NCBI GenBank assembly: GCA_028554795.2
Contig: CM068838.1
Coordinates: 86,680,944-86,744,943 of the forward strand
From: Sinohyriopsis cumingii
Taxonomy: Eukaryota > Mollusca > Bivalvia > Unionida > Unionidae
DNA length: 64,000 nucleotides
Direction: 5' to 3'
The notes beneath the pieces were generated by a model. It made no database searches. It was not told the DNA's origin and saw only the letters and a list, made by a program, of their open reading frames with translations. Made by a program: the position numbers and the translations under genes. Positions 1 through 9,564 of this stretch are shown piece by piece. How positions within the stretch are numbered: the stretch's first letter is position 1; each line of letters begins with the position of its first letter.

Positions 1-1
1 A

Positions 2-425
2 AACCAAAAGCAACATGGTGGACAAATGAAGAAACAAGAACACCAAGAACAAGAACAGCAGAGAAATAAAATACAAAAGAAAACAATTGCTGACCAGAAA
101 ACACAGGTCCTAGTAACAATAACAACAAATGGATCAACAAAAACAATCTCAGCAGGATAAAGACATAGCAATTAATACAAAACAGAAACAACTACAACAA
201 CAGCAACCAAACCAACAACAAGATGAGCAACAAAGGAAAATGGGTACAAATCTAAGACAAATAGGACAACAACAACAAAGTCAACAGGACACCAAACAAC
301 AATATCAACAGTACCAACAGCAACAACAGGGAAAAACTTTACAAGCCAAAACACCAGTTATCTCGACACCACAAGGAAATCTGTTACCCAAGCCTCCCAT
401 GTCAATATCAACGGAGATAGGATAA
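2..425 (+). pseudogene. Gln/Lys-rich low-complexity ORF remnant, open at the window edge
   Basis: Frame 2 reads Gln/Lys-rich from the first bases to about 115. The same composition then continues in frame 3 from an ATG at 129 to a stop at 423-425, so a single frameshift near 115-128 is likely. The 98-residue downstream part is dominated by Q, with K, N and P, and ends in a short Pro-containing tail. An AATAAA lies about 50 bp after the stop. I do not recognise a family. It could be the C-terminus of a Gln-rich protein of the integrated element, or a CAA-rich repeat with no product. It lies on the strand opposite to the viral late genes. Confidence 0.3.
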
Positions 426-747
426 GAACACCATATATATGGAAAACACAACAAAAACAAACACAAGTTTAATAAATTATCTTATTTTATAAATCAAATA
501 AATACAGCAAACCATTACCGTTGTACAAATTTATACAATATAGCAAACACCTACAAGTAGGGCAGGAGGGCCTCTCCAAATGGTGTGTAAAGATCAACCG
601 GAGAAAACATCCTCCAAATAAAAAATAATAAAAAAATCAGTGAAATAATTTCTCTGTTAACTAAAATTCAGCTGTATTTTGTGATCCAGCTGAGAAATTA
701 ACTGTATAATCCATTAATGGTTCTGAATCATATACCAGTAGATTGGA
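426..747. other. AT-rich spacer
   Basis: No coding frame or repeat family is recognised here. There is an AATAAA near 471 and A-rich stretches around 620-640, just before a tRNA-headed SINE. Confidence 0.4.
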
Positions 748-1023
748 ACATGGCGCAGTGGTAGCGTGGCTGATTTCTGGGGGTCAGTGGTTTGAATCTC
801 GTAACAGGCATATTGTCGACGGAACCGATAATAGGGTTTTTCTATATAGTGGGGGCGCCAACAGCCTGAAATGCGTTCATGTACATCTCTCTCATCACGT
901 CAAACAACGTGGTGAGTGCGTTTTACACTTCCTGGGGTTTGATCTTGGGGGTGTGTACATGAAATAAACAGTAGCGTGGATGCATAAGCTCTAAATCACT
1001 TGGGTACCCCACAACAAAAAAAA
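748..1023 (+). mobile_element. tRNA-derived SINE (family B)
   Basis: A tRNA-like head starts near 748. It has an A-box-like stretch (TGGCGCAGTGGTAGCGTGG) and a B-box-like stretch (GGTTTGAATCTC) about 35 bp later. A non-tRNA body follows, ending in CCCACAACAAAAAAAAAAC. This layout is that of a Pol III SINE with an A-rich tail. I cannot define a clear target-site duplication. The ORF crossing it (743-967) is only a by-product. Confidence 0.65.
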
Positions 1024-1202
1024 ACATTCAGAAAGAATGTTGGCCAAAAGAAACGGTCATAGGAATGCCGAGAAGACCATAAGAAAAGTCTCTAAAAAAG
1101 ACAAAAGTCTCAAGAAAAGGATCCTATGAAATAACCGCTCATCATTAGACTGTTTATTTCTTGTCTAAAAAAATTTCTTTAAATATATAATATATAATAT
1201 TC

Positions 1203-1204
<2 letters not shown>

Positions 1205-1250
<46 letters not shown>
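1205..1250. repeat. (TA)23 microsatellite
   Basis: An uninterrupted TA run that ends immediately before an ATG at 1251. Confidence 0.95.
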
Positions 1251-1252
<2 letters not shown>

Positions 1253-1697
1253 GAATTACGAAAATATCAATGATATAATTTCTGCTATTAAAAAATTAGA
1301 ACACGATGGTATAAATATGAATTAAATCCTGAAAAAAATTATTTCTGATTTTGAAACACTGCAAGAGTGCAATGAGGGGGAGCATACACGCTACCATCTC
1401 AGTATAGATTTATAAAGAAGATTCAATAACCAGCCACAGTAGAAGAAGAGCTAGTAAAGGAATTTGTTTCTTTGTCTCGTGCAATCGAAAAAATTAGATC
1501 AGAATTATCTCGTGAATATGAAGCAAAGATGATAATTAATACTCGTGTGAAACAACTAAGAAAAATTCTGTCTAATGAAAACTAAAGTTAGATTCCTTGA
1601 TGAAATCAAGGATGTGGAAATGAAAGTGAAAGTAGTATGTCAGTCAGTAAAAAATAAATTTCTGATTGCAATGACAGATTTTAGTAAAATATTATAA
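1251..1697 (+). pseudogene. remnants of small plus-strand ORFs (coiled-coil-like)
   Basis: Three short pieces have protein-like composition. The first is 1251-1325 (ATG to TAA), and its frame continues open past that stop to about 1410. The second is 1430-1585, a charged helix-like stretch of about 51 residues rich in E, K, R and L. The third is 1575-1697 (ATG to TAA, 40 codons), which overlaps the second by an ATGAAAACTAA junction. The tight overlap resembles viral gene packing. The pieces point towards the minus-strand late cluster, with a tandem repeat between. No family is recognised. They may be decayed small genes of the Maverick-like element. Confidence 0.35.
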
Positions 1698-1728
1698 AAA
1701 AAATTGTGTTTTTCACTGAGAATTGTTG

Positions 1729-2106
1729 GATTTACACGATTTTGACTACCGTATTACCATTCAGAATTAACAAATCAGTCGATTTACACGATTTTGACTA
1801 CTTTGTTACCATTCAGAATTAACAAATCAGCCTGACTTTCAGTAAAAAATAAATTTCTTACAATATTTTTGTACACTGACAGAATTCAGTAAAATATATT
1901 TTTTTCTTTTCACTGAAACGTTAGATTTACACGATTTTGACTACTTTATTACCCTTCAGAATTAACAAATCAGTCAACACACACCATTCTGACTACCTTA
2001 TTACCATTCACAATTGAGAAATCAGTCGACGCACACGATTTTGACTACCTTATTACCATTCAGAATTGACTACCTTATTACCATTCAGAATTAACAAATC
2101 AGCCTG
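1729..2106. repeat. about 52-bp tandem repeat between convergent gene remnants
   Basis: Five or six imperfect units carry the cores ACGATTTTGACTAC and TTACCATTCAGAATT and end AACAAATCAGTC. Two runs are separated by about 90 bp of related sequence. The array sits between the plus-strand ORF remnants and the end of the minus-strand cluster. Confidence 0.85.
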
Positions 2107-2235
2107 ATTTTCAGTAAAAAAATACACTTATAATATTTTTGTGAAATCTGAAGAGTATTTGTCAATCCACCTGTTGACTTTATCAAGAACAGAGAATTAT
2201 TTTTTTGGTACTGTTTTCTTCAAAACGTAGATTTT

Positions 2236-3624
2236 TCACGATTTTACAAGTAAATTTACACTTATCATCGCAGTCCTTAAATCCAGCAAGTGGCCGGATT
2301 GGTCAGTTAGTTTGAAATTTACTGCTGATAACAGATGATTATGACATCGTAGATAGACCGGATTGATCGGTTCTTGTACAATCAGATATCCTGGTGGTTC
2401 TTTTGGTGTGGACGAATAAAGAATAAATCCTTGCTGCACTTGATTTTACATTGTTGTGTCCGTGCTGTAACTTCCATTGATTACATCACACACAAGTATG
2501 ACCGTGACCACCTGGGTGATATTTACGATTTCCGGGATACATGTCGTTCTTTTCCATGTGGATTATTGTTGTATCGGAGAATAGTTGGTAATGGTAGTGT
2601 TTCTTTGTACCGTGTAAGTATTTCAGAAAAGAACTGATCAATGATATCATTGGTGATTTTTTTTTTTTTTAAATTTGGCAGATCAGCTTCTGTTATGGAG
2701 TATGCATTTAAAAATCGTTGTTTGGGGTTCTCCACAACATTAATTGTTAACTGAATTACTCGCTAGTTAATATATTCCATGTCGGATATGAGCTGATTTA
2801 ATATTTCTATTTGTTTGATGATTTCGCTGCATGAACTTGCTATATCAAAAAGATGTTCTTGGAAACTTTGTTGTAGTCGCTGTAGTTGTGTTTTATGTTC
2901 TTGATTAATTTCTCTGAAATATCTAGCAATTTCATCTAGACGAATTCTTATACATTTATCTCCTCCTGTGGAGGCTGGTCCAGCATAAAAATTCCAAGTT
3001 GCATCGTCCTTATTGGTGAAGGTAAGTTAACCAGTCAGCGTTGCAGTTTTTACATCAAGTAGATGTTTTTTGTATGATGGGGAAATTTCCCAATATGACT
3101 GTTTGTCCGTGAAAAATCAGACCGTTTTGGTTCAAGTAGCAGCGGTGGCGTCAGTGGTGGAATTTCAGGCCATTCTAACACTGTTCTGATCGATGACTGA
3201 TATATATACACGGCATAGTCAGGGAAGTTTATCTCGATTGCAGATGACAGCGTTGGTTCAAGAGCGGTTATTGTTATCTTGGATTCCTTTCCAGTGATTT
3301 TTTTATTCGACGTTGTAATTCCTCATTGATTTCTTCGATTTGATAGCATCCGGTTGGTATTCCAACAACGTTTCCGACAGGTGTACCATCTGGTTTATTT
3401 TTATTTGCAAACACAAACTAATTATTCGCTGGCAATCCACCAAATGATTTTGATCTGATATTTGGCCAGCTATGGTATACTTGCAACTGTGCTAGCGCGA
3501 TCTCGCTGACCGGAATCGCAGTTGGAAAATTAATACTGAATTCAGGCTTGGTTGAGCTTACTGTTATCATGGTGGTTTTTGCCGGAGTTGTATTTGCGGC
3601 TATCTGCTGAAGTAGTTCTGTCAT
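2236..3624 (-). pseudogene. Maverick/adintovirus-associated virion-type protein, broken
   Basis: The N-terminal part (3624-3418) is an open 68-residue frame containing YHSWPNI, and it stops directly after PANN. The same frame resumes with an IPTGCYQIEEIN segment. A shift near 3300 then brings in a segment with SSIRTVLEWPE. The C-terminal part (about 2560-2236) carries CDVINGSY, PPGYLIVQEP and the ending LTDQSGHLLDLR. These blocks, in this order, match a protein family I recall from Polinton/adintovirus-like loci of invertebrates; its exact role (minor capsid or other virion protein) is not established here. Lesions include the stop after residue 68, several shifts, and about 450 bp of unrelated coiled-coil-like coding sequence (about 3110-2640) in the middle. 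It is the last gene of the minus-strand series. Confidence 0.6.
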
Positions 3625-3732
3625 GATTTATATTTCTCCTTTTCAAATGGTGGTTTATTACTTCACAGTATGTCTTAACCATTAATGCGAATTTATAATC
3701 TGATATCGTTGTATCGTCGAGGCTTGATGATA

Positions 3733-4080
3733 TCAGCGATGATAATTATGAATATGCTTTGTTGCAGTGTATAATTTTACAACTGCGTCATTGAGTTTTG
3801 TGCTTGTGCACGTGGATATCTTTTTCGCGATAATATAAAAAACACCTGCAACAGCTGCTGATGATGAAACGCATATTGTTACTGCTATTGCAGTTGTTAC
3901 TGGCATTAGCACTGATAATACTACCCCGGTGGACGCAACTACCGCGGATACTGAATAAACTATCCAGCGTATTACACGTCGCCGGTATTTTTTTACTTTC
4001 AGCGTATACTGGTCAATGACGGTTTTTAACTCTGATTGCCATTCGTGTACTTGATCGTATCTATATTGTTGAACATTCAT
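3733..4080 (-). CDS. small protein with two membrane segments, Maverick-like element
   Basis: This is an uninterrupted frame of 115 residues if it starts at the ATG at 4080. An upstream ATG in the same frame at 4134 would overlap the preceding fibre gene. The later start leaves a 19-bp gap after that gene and is preferred. A polar, charged N-terminus (residues 1-37, with a KKYRRR cluster) precedes two adjacent hydrophobic segments at about 38-59 and 62-84, then a short polar tail. This suggests a hairpin membrane protein with a basic cytoplasmic side. Function is unknown. Small membrane proteins are common in polinton-like late clusters. It is one of only two intact frames in the relic. Confidence 0.55.
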   Translation of the reverse strand: MNVQQYRYDQVHEWQSELKTVIDQYTLKVKKYRRRVIRWIVYSVSAVVASTGVVLSVLMPVTTAIAVTICVSSSAAVAGVFYIIAKKISTCTSTKLNDAVVKLYTATKHIHNYHR

Positions 4081-4099
4081 TGACGCTGCTATTATTATT

Positions 4100-5124
4100 T
4101 TACGCAGTAACCAATTGATGCGTTTCAGCAACAAATTCTAGACACCACCAGTAAGATGTTGCGGTTAATTTCTTATCAGCTGCTTCCAGTATAAATGTTT
4201 CTTCGGTTCCTTTATTTAATATGATAGAAGCAACCCCAGAAAACTTATCGGTTGAATGATGCCAGGGATATGTTGTAAATATCCCAAATTTTGCAGCACT
4301 GAACACAGACAGTCTGTACACACCAGTGACTGTTGTGGTATATTTGATAGTATTATTTTGTTTTGACCATGTTGCGAATCCAGATGACATAGTGTATACG
4401 ATGTTGGTAATATGCCCGCGAGTTACTCCGGGTGGGATTTTAATCAGACTAATTTTGTTAACAATCTCAGGAATTCCACTTATGATGTCTTCTTGTGTTT
4501 TCTTAATGATATCTAATTTATTTTGATATCAGAGAGTTTTGCGTCAACGGTGAGCGGGGTACCAAAGAATTCCTCTGCGGTTTCATTAATTTTTCTAAAG
4601 TTTCTACGGAGATTTGTAAATGCGCTTACATGAACATGATGCTCGGCCCGCAACGTGGATAGTTTACCATCTAAGGTGCTGTGGTTAATGTCAACATATT
4701 TTTTCATCGCGGCATCTTCATCAGATGTTGGATCTGTTACGGCTACTATTTTATTTCCGTTCATGTTGAGTTCACCTGTCATTGTACCGCCAGTTGATTT
4801 TAAATGATTAGCAACACTTTTTGTGATTTCATCTCGATTGGTTGTAAATGATATACTTGAGTCTCTGATTTTTCCGCTGTCAGTAAACACAGGGATGTTA
4901 TCCATAACTGCACAGAGTACTCGTTGAACTATGTCATTCCATTTGATATTGCTGGTTTTTAACTCACCATATCGGTCCTGAAAAACAACAACCTCATCTC
5001 GGCCAACCCCGGAGAGGTTCATAAGATTATCAATTTCATCTTTAGTTGCATATTTTGATAAATCAATACCATCGCGTTTTTTGTCTTTACTTTTGCTGAG
5101 AGATCTTCCATAAATATCAACCAT
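4100..5124 (-). pseudogene. phage-tail-fibre-like attachment protein, one frameshift
   Basis: The first 203 residues run from the ATG at 5124, 8 bp after the protease stop. Residues 112-145 hold a TGGTMTGELNMNGNKI stretch followed by DPTSDEDAAMKKYVD. That is a short repeat typical of phage tail fibres and also seen in fibre-like proteins of some aquatic invertebrate Mavericks. The frame stops at 4513-4515. An adjacent frame continues without stop through SGIPEIVNK and RGHITNIVYTM into a 96-residue beta-rich C-terminus ending at 4100, which looks like a head domain. A single small indel near 4515 therefore explains the break, and full length would be about 340 residues. A receptor-binding fibre on the virion surface is the likely role (inference). 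Confidence 0.6.
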
Positions 5125-5132
5125 TATTATCT

Positions 5133-5549
5133 TTAAGGGTTGTTTAAAATGTTAAATTTATCCACGGTATACTCGTGCATGACTTTGTGAGGTGGTTTGG
5201 TTGATTTTGATAACACGTCAAGTACATTAATTACTTCACGACCACATATTGGTTGATCGGTTAATGTTTGTGTTGGTAGCATTGAGTACCAGACTGGAAT
5301 TTGAAATCCGCTGATGTATTTTAGAAATTCAACTGGTGGTGTTAACCCATATGAATCAAAGTAAATAATTCCACGTGGATCAATTGCGTAAGCAACCCAA
5401 TGAGTTCCTGGACCATCGCTGTTATCAAGATTAATAATTCCTGCTTCGCTGGTATTCGGTTGGCTCGGTAACTGATCTCGCATAAAAACACCTCTGAAAT
5501 TTTTTATTTTAAGTTGCTTAGCAGCATCTAGTAAATCAAAATTGGACAT
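5133..5549 (-). CDS. adenain-type cysteine protease (Maverick/Polinton PRO)
   Basis: 138 residues, uninterrupted. Family (C5 adenain-like) features seen are RGVFMRD at 19-25; the His region GTHWVAY with His50; the acidic residue in IYFDSYG (Asp65) followed by PP; and the Cys region QPICG with Cys102. Known members mature virion proteins during capsid assembly. After Cys102 the usual second Cys/aromatic helix motif is replaced by REVINVLDVL, so the C-terminal part may have diverged or been altered. The gene lies between a small hydrophobic virion protein and the fibre gene, and it almost abuts the latter. It is intact although its neighbours are broken. Whether it is expressed or active cannot be judged. 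Confidence 0.8.
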   Translation of the reverse strand: MSNFDLLDAAKQLKIKNFRGVFMRDQLPSQPNTSEAGIINLDNSDGPGTHWVAYAIDPRGIIYFDSYGLTPPVEFLKYISGFQIPVWYSMLPTQTLTDQPICGREVINVLDVLSKSTKPPHKVMHEYTVDKFNILNNP

Positions 5550-5646
5550 CGGTGAAACACTGTGTTTTCATCAACAATGTTTGGGGTACCACAAGGGTGG
5601 AGTTCCTGGTAGTCTTAGACCCTTTCCGTACCATGAGGGCTAAGTC
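5550..5646. other. short spacer with duplicated GTCTTAGACC motif
   Basis: The motif GTCTTAGACC occurs twice within 40 bp (about 5610 and 5644), and the second copy overlaps the stop of the upstream gene. The spacer has no coding content. Confidence 0.4.
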
Positions 5647-6035
5647 TTAGACCTGATCCCTTATTTTATAACCTTTTCCAGTTGCTTTCTTTAATGCCAT
5701 TCCTGCAGCGGTTCCAACAGCCCCTAATGCTGCTGCTTTTGCGACAGCTGGCGCAGCAGCAATTAATGCTGGTATTGCTGCGAAAAGTGGAAATATACCA
5801 CCGGTTTTAATCATGTCTTTGATGGCACTTGGAGCGAAATCAAGCTGAACTCCGGTTTTTGCTTGCTGTGCTTTATTGAAATGTGAGTTTTAGTCAATGA
5901 TAACTTGTTTGGACCACCACTAGCAATTTGATCTCGCTTTAATGTTATTTTTGCCCCACATGCACTCACGTTTTTTTATTGTAATTTTTTCACCTGACCG
6001 GGAGTCAGGGTGACATTAACGTGACTATATGACAT
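5647..6035 (-). pseudogene. small Ala/Gly-rich hydrophobic virion-type protein, broken
   Basis: The ATG at 6035 opens with LTPGQVKKLQ, then meets a TAA at 5978-5976. The frame resumes with a Lys/Ser-containing stretch including GPNKLSLTK. A shift near 5885 leads to a segment with GGIFPLF followed by an Ala-rich hydrophobic run and GKGYKIRDQV, ending at a stop at 5647. The order (polar T-x-x-Q-x-x-K-L repeats, then a Gly/Ala-rich hydrophobic tail) matches small proteins found next to capsid and protease genes in Polinton/adintovirus-like elements. They are sometimes compared with adenovirus core or membrane-lytic peptides, so the role is uncertain. At least one stop and one frameshift inactivate it. 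Confidence 0.55.
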
Positions 6036-6070
6036 TTTTATAATGATACTCACGTTTTTAAATAACACGA

Positions 6071-7816
6071 TTAAAGATTTTTCACTGGTGCATCAACGAC
6101 TCTCATTCGACCACTATCACCTTCAAGTAACATTGCCTTATCACTGAGTATAACCGCGATTGGTCTCCAGGAGGCACCAGCACCAACTGGTGGGTTATTA
6201 ACATGAGCTCGAAGGTGTATATCAATGATGGATTGCTTGGATAAATCAAGATGCTCCAGCTAAAAGTAATAAATCGGAAACAGAGTTGTAAAATCTGTGA
6301 TATTGCAAACCAGTATCTATATTTTGAACACGCCTCAAAAATGACATCAAACAATGATATGCGCGTGCTACATAATTTGTGGCATAATCTAACATTATAT
6401 CCTCTGCTGGCTCTTGTTGTCCGTCCAACGAAACCTCGGTAATGCCGAATTGGTCAAATATCATATGCGAACGTTCCTGACTACACGTCCGATTATTATT
6501 TTGCAGCGCAATAAAAATATGTCGTGGCGCAGTAACACTCTGTTGTGATACTATATGCCAAGTAAATATATCTCTGACAGAACTTTGAGCAGTATCCGTG
6601 GTTACTGTTAACCATGATAGTAACAATTTACCACCTTGATCCATAAAAGAGAGTAATTTTTGTTCTTGTGTAATCGATGGAATCATTACAGGCTTCCACA
6701 ATGATAGTTTTGTTATATTTACTTTGCCAGCATCAGCAACACCAGCTCCTCACCAGATTGCATCATTATCATCACCTTTTCTTACAAGCGCAACTGTGTG
6801 TTTAGCTCCAAAGATGACCTTTCTAACATTTCTGCAAAATCCAAAGATGTGAGACAGTGGATGTGATGTGTGATGTGATGTGATTTTGATTTTTAATGTA
6901 GCTTTAACAATTTTTCAGTCATATCGCTACGATGTCTGCAATGTGGCAGTTTATAGTGATGTCTAGCACTGGGGCATCATGCCGCAGACATGTAGCATGA
7001 TGTCCCACCCAGTCACATTATCCTGACACCGGGCCGACCAGTCCTAACACTAACCTCTTAATGCTGAGTGCCAAGCGAGGCAGCTGTTAGTACCATTTTT
7101 GTAAGTCTTTGGTATGACTTGGCCGGGGATCGAACCCATGACCTCCCGCATCCGAGGCGGACACTCTAACCACTAGGCCACCGGAGCGGTGAGACAGTGG
7201 AATTACACATGAAAAATATCTATTATTTCCTGACAACATTGCTCGGTGTGTTGCAAATCCTAAGTTGTAAGTTGCATTAACACTTCCTATAATATCAAAA
7301 GCATCAGCTGGTCTAGCTGCGTGTTCAAAATCATCTGGTTGTGGATCAGATGCAGTATTCCATGGCATCCGTATTTTATTGAACATGATCAGCGTTGTCG
7401 GTAATATCCTTAGCAAACATTGATGGACCAGCTGATCTTGTGTAATCATCAGAATATCTTGCTAAACCAATTACTGTTGTAGCAACATTGACATCCTTCT
7501 GAATTGATTCGATATTTTTTCCATCCATCATATATGTAGCGCAATCAAATAATGCCATAATTCCGTTGTTGACAAAACCAACTTGCAAACTGGCATCATA
7601 TCACGTATTATCCATTTTTACAAGTTCACCTTTTACTTCAATAAACGGCTCAGTGGGCAAGAAATATCTATTTGTATCCTGAACTTGAAGTTCGATACAC
7701 CCCCGTTGATTTGGTTGTCGTGCGTCATAGGAATAAAATTGCTAATCACGTACCAATTCATTTTTGAGGACCGGTTCATCTATGTCAAATGCTGTGTCGG
7801 ATATACGCTTGAACAT
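6071..7816 (-). pseudogene. major capsid protein (double jelly-roll, Maverick/Polinton type), heavily broken
   Basis: The N-terminal frame starts at the ATG at 7816 and contains IELQVQDTNRYFLP, then FVNNGIMALFDCATYMMDG, which are conserved positions of polinton-type capsid proteins. After the SINE come FGFCRNVRKVIFGAKH and VRKGDDNDAI. The C-terminal part holds VILSDKAMLL and ends at 6071. Without the SINE about 1.4 kb remains, near the family's usual length. Lesions seen: in-frame TAG at 7744-7742, TGA at 7603-7601, a frameshift near 7385, a 328-bp SINE at 6861-7188, TGA at 6752-6750, and a frameshift near 6250. The family forms trimeric hexon-like capsomers (established for the family). This copy cannot make a whole protein. 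Confidence 0.75.
6861..7188 (-). mobile_element. tRNA-derived SINE (family A) inserted in the capsid gene
   Basis: Read on the minus strand, the tRNA head carries an A box (TGGCCTAGTGGTTAGAGTG) and a B box (GGTTCGATCCC). A body shared with four other copies in this window follows. The flanks 6849-6860 and 7189-7200 are an identical 12-bp target-site duplication, GTGAGACAGTGG. On the gene strand the duplicated bases are four whole codons, so the insertion is frame-neutral outside the SINE itself. Confidence 0.92.
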
Positions 7817-7854
7817 TTTATTATAATTGCCTATTTTCCAAATGATGATATAAA

Positions 7855-8254
7855 TTATCGTTGGCGGGCATAACCACTTCCTGCTATCAAATTCGCTGTT
7901 ATATTTCTTTCTACTTCATTAACCAACTCTGCTAGTTTTTGATTTGCAGCTTGATTTATTACTTTACTGACATTTGTGGGCATAACTTCATTGCTAGATA
8001 ATTTTACTTGCTGCGTTTTTTCGTACTAATCGAGATAGTCTATCCTTGATTGACGAGAACGCCTTACCAGCAATATTGACGACTGCACCAGGAGCTTTAT
8101 CACGAACAACATCAATAGCCTTCATTGATAATTGTTTTGCAATTGGCATTAATTTTGGAGCCATTCTCGTAAATAGACCTTGAACAACATCACCGAATCC
8201 ATTTCCATAAATTGTTCTGTAAACAGGTAATCGTGAGTTCACCACTCTGACCAT
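7855..8254 (-). pseudogene. small basic virion-like protein, probable frameshift
   Basis: The preferred start is the ATG at 8254 (MVRVVNSRLPVYRTIYGNG). The frame has amphipathic helices and many K/R and stops at 7994. A second frame begins near 8005 and runs through MPTNVSKVINQAANQKLAE to a stop at 7855, ending IAGSGYARQR. Composition and lack of spacing suggest one gene of about 130 residues with a shift near 8000, but two small genes are possible. Position directly before the capsid gene and its basic, helical nature suggest a core or internal virion protein (inference). No exact family is assigned. Confidence 0.4.
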
Positions 8255-8324
8255 GTTCAGTCTACAATGATTATTGTGTACAATCATTTTATTCTATTTG
8301 TTATTTATCTAATCGCAGTAACAA

Positions 8325-9393
8325 CTAGTCACCTTGGTAATCATCAACAAATTCATCAACAAGTTTTCGGCAAACGCCGATATCCATGATACCACCTTGA
8401 AATAATCGCCGACAGATATCATTTGCTTCATTAATTATTTCTGGTGAGTTATTTCCGGCATGTTTCCCTCCTATGAGAGCCTCTAACCATTGTACATTAT
8501 TGAGGATATTAACGGGACAAACAAAATTATTTCCCAAACCACTACCAGTAGCACTTAGTACATCATCTGGAGGTTGTGGTTGGGGTATCTTTCGCAGTAT
8601 TCACGAAGGAGAAGACAGAGAAGTTGTTTGTTTCTGCGATGGAGGAGGTTGTTGTTTTTGCTGCGGTAAAGAAAGTTGCATCTGTGGTTGTTGTAATCGT
8701 GCAAGATAGTTATCTATTGCATTAGTAAATGCAATATATTTAGTATCACTGTTTTTAGCCTGATCAGCATTATAATGTATATGATATATCCACCTGTACC
8801 AATTTTTGCGACTTACAGGATCACCGGTGTATTCGGGATTTAAAACTTTTTCTTGATGATCATAAGATATTACGGCAATCTCAGCTAATTTATCTACATT
8901 TTTAGTGTTCTTTATGAGATTAATACCTTGTACAGTAAATTTATTGTTTATATCAACTTTGTTCTGTTTCTGGTGCACAATCCGTTTTATCACCTGTTTC
9001 AGTACTATCCTCAGATATTCCTGCATCGACAGGTGGAGGTTGAGCTGCAGCTATATCAGTTGGAAGTGCTCGTAAAATCTTTTTTACTTTCTTGGTTCTT
9101 TCTGCTATTTTTTCAGTCTGCGCAGCGGTTTTTTCTGCTATTTTTTCAGCCTGCGCAGCAGTTCATTTTAATACTGGAAGAAGACCCTCCTTCTCCTTCT
9201 CATCCTTAATATCTCCCCATATAGCTTTTTCAGTAACCTTTGTAATAGGCTTAAATAACTGTTCTGTGCCCTCTGCGTACTCAACTTGTGCTTCCTGCCG
9301 CGCCTGTAAGTTTTTTCTGACAGGATTAAATTTCTTCATCGCTTCTAGTCATTCTCGTGCTAACCTAGCTGTGTAGGATTCTGGATGTACCAT
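8325..9393 (-). pseudogene. coiled-coil, Gln/Pro-containing Maverick late protein, broken
   Basis: The frame from the ATG at 9393 holds KKFNPVRKNLQARQEAQVEY, a charged helix and a repeated AEKIAEKTAAQTEKIAERT coiled-coil stretch. A shift near 8955 leads into the 9026 frame with NPEYTGDPVSRKNWYRWIY and a Gln/Pro-rich linker. That frame continues past an in-frame TGA (8603-8601) into a C-terminal segment with GGKHAGNNSPEIINEAND and ends at 8325. Stops also occur at 9351-9349 and after about residue 78. The order of a coiled coil, a Y-x-G-x central domain and an AGN-x-x-x-E-x-x-NE C-terminus resembles a common polinton/adintovirus late protein of unknown role. It is the first gene of the minus-strand series. 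Confidence 0.5.
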
Positions 9394-9564
9394 ATTATGA
9401 TATAACATAATGATTTAATTACAGCAACAGAGAGGGTGCTGCCTCCAACTTGGCACCGATGCAATCGCTGCGATTTTTCACGATCAGAAAAATTTAGGCT
9501 GGGTAAGTCAATTAGAGTTTGACAGGGTTGTCTCATACCGGGTACTGAGACAATCGCGATTTTT

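Noticed and set aside
172..354. Val-rich minus-strand ORF
   Set aside because: Shadow of the CAA/Gln-rich sequence on the other strand.
743..967. 74-residue plus-strand ORF
   Set aside because: It lies within a tRNA-derived SINE; no coding signal.
7110..7188. A tRNA gene on the minus strand
   Set aside because: The A and B boxes belong to the head of a SINE with a target-site duplication. The acceptor stem is not supported and the same head occurs in other copies.
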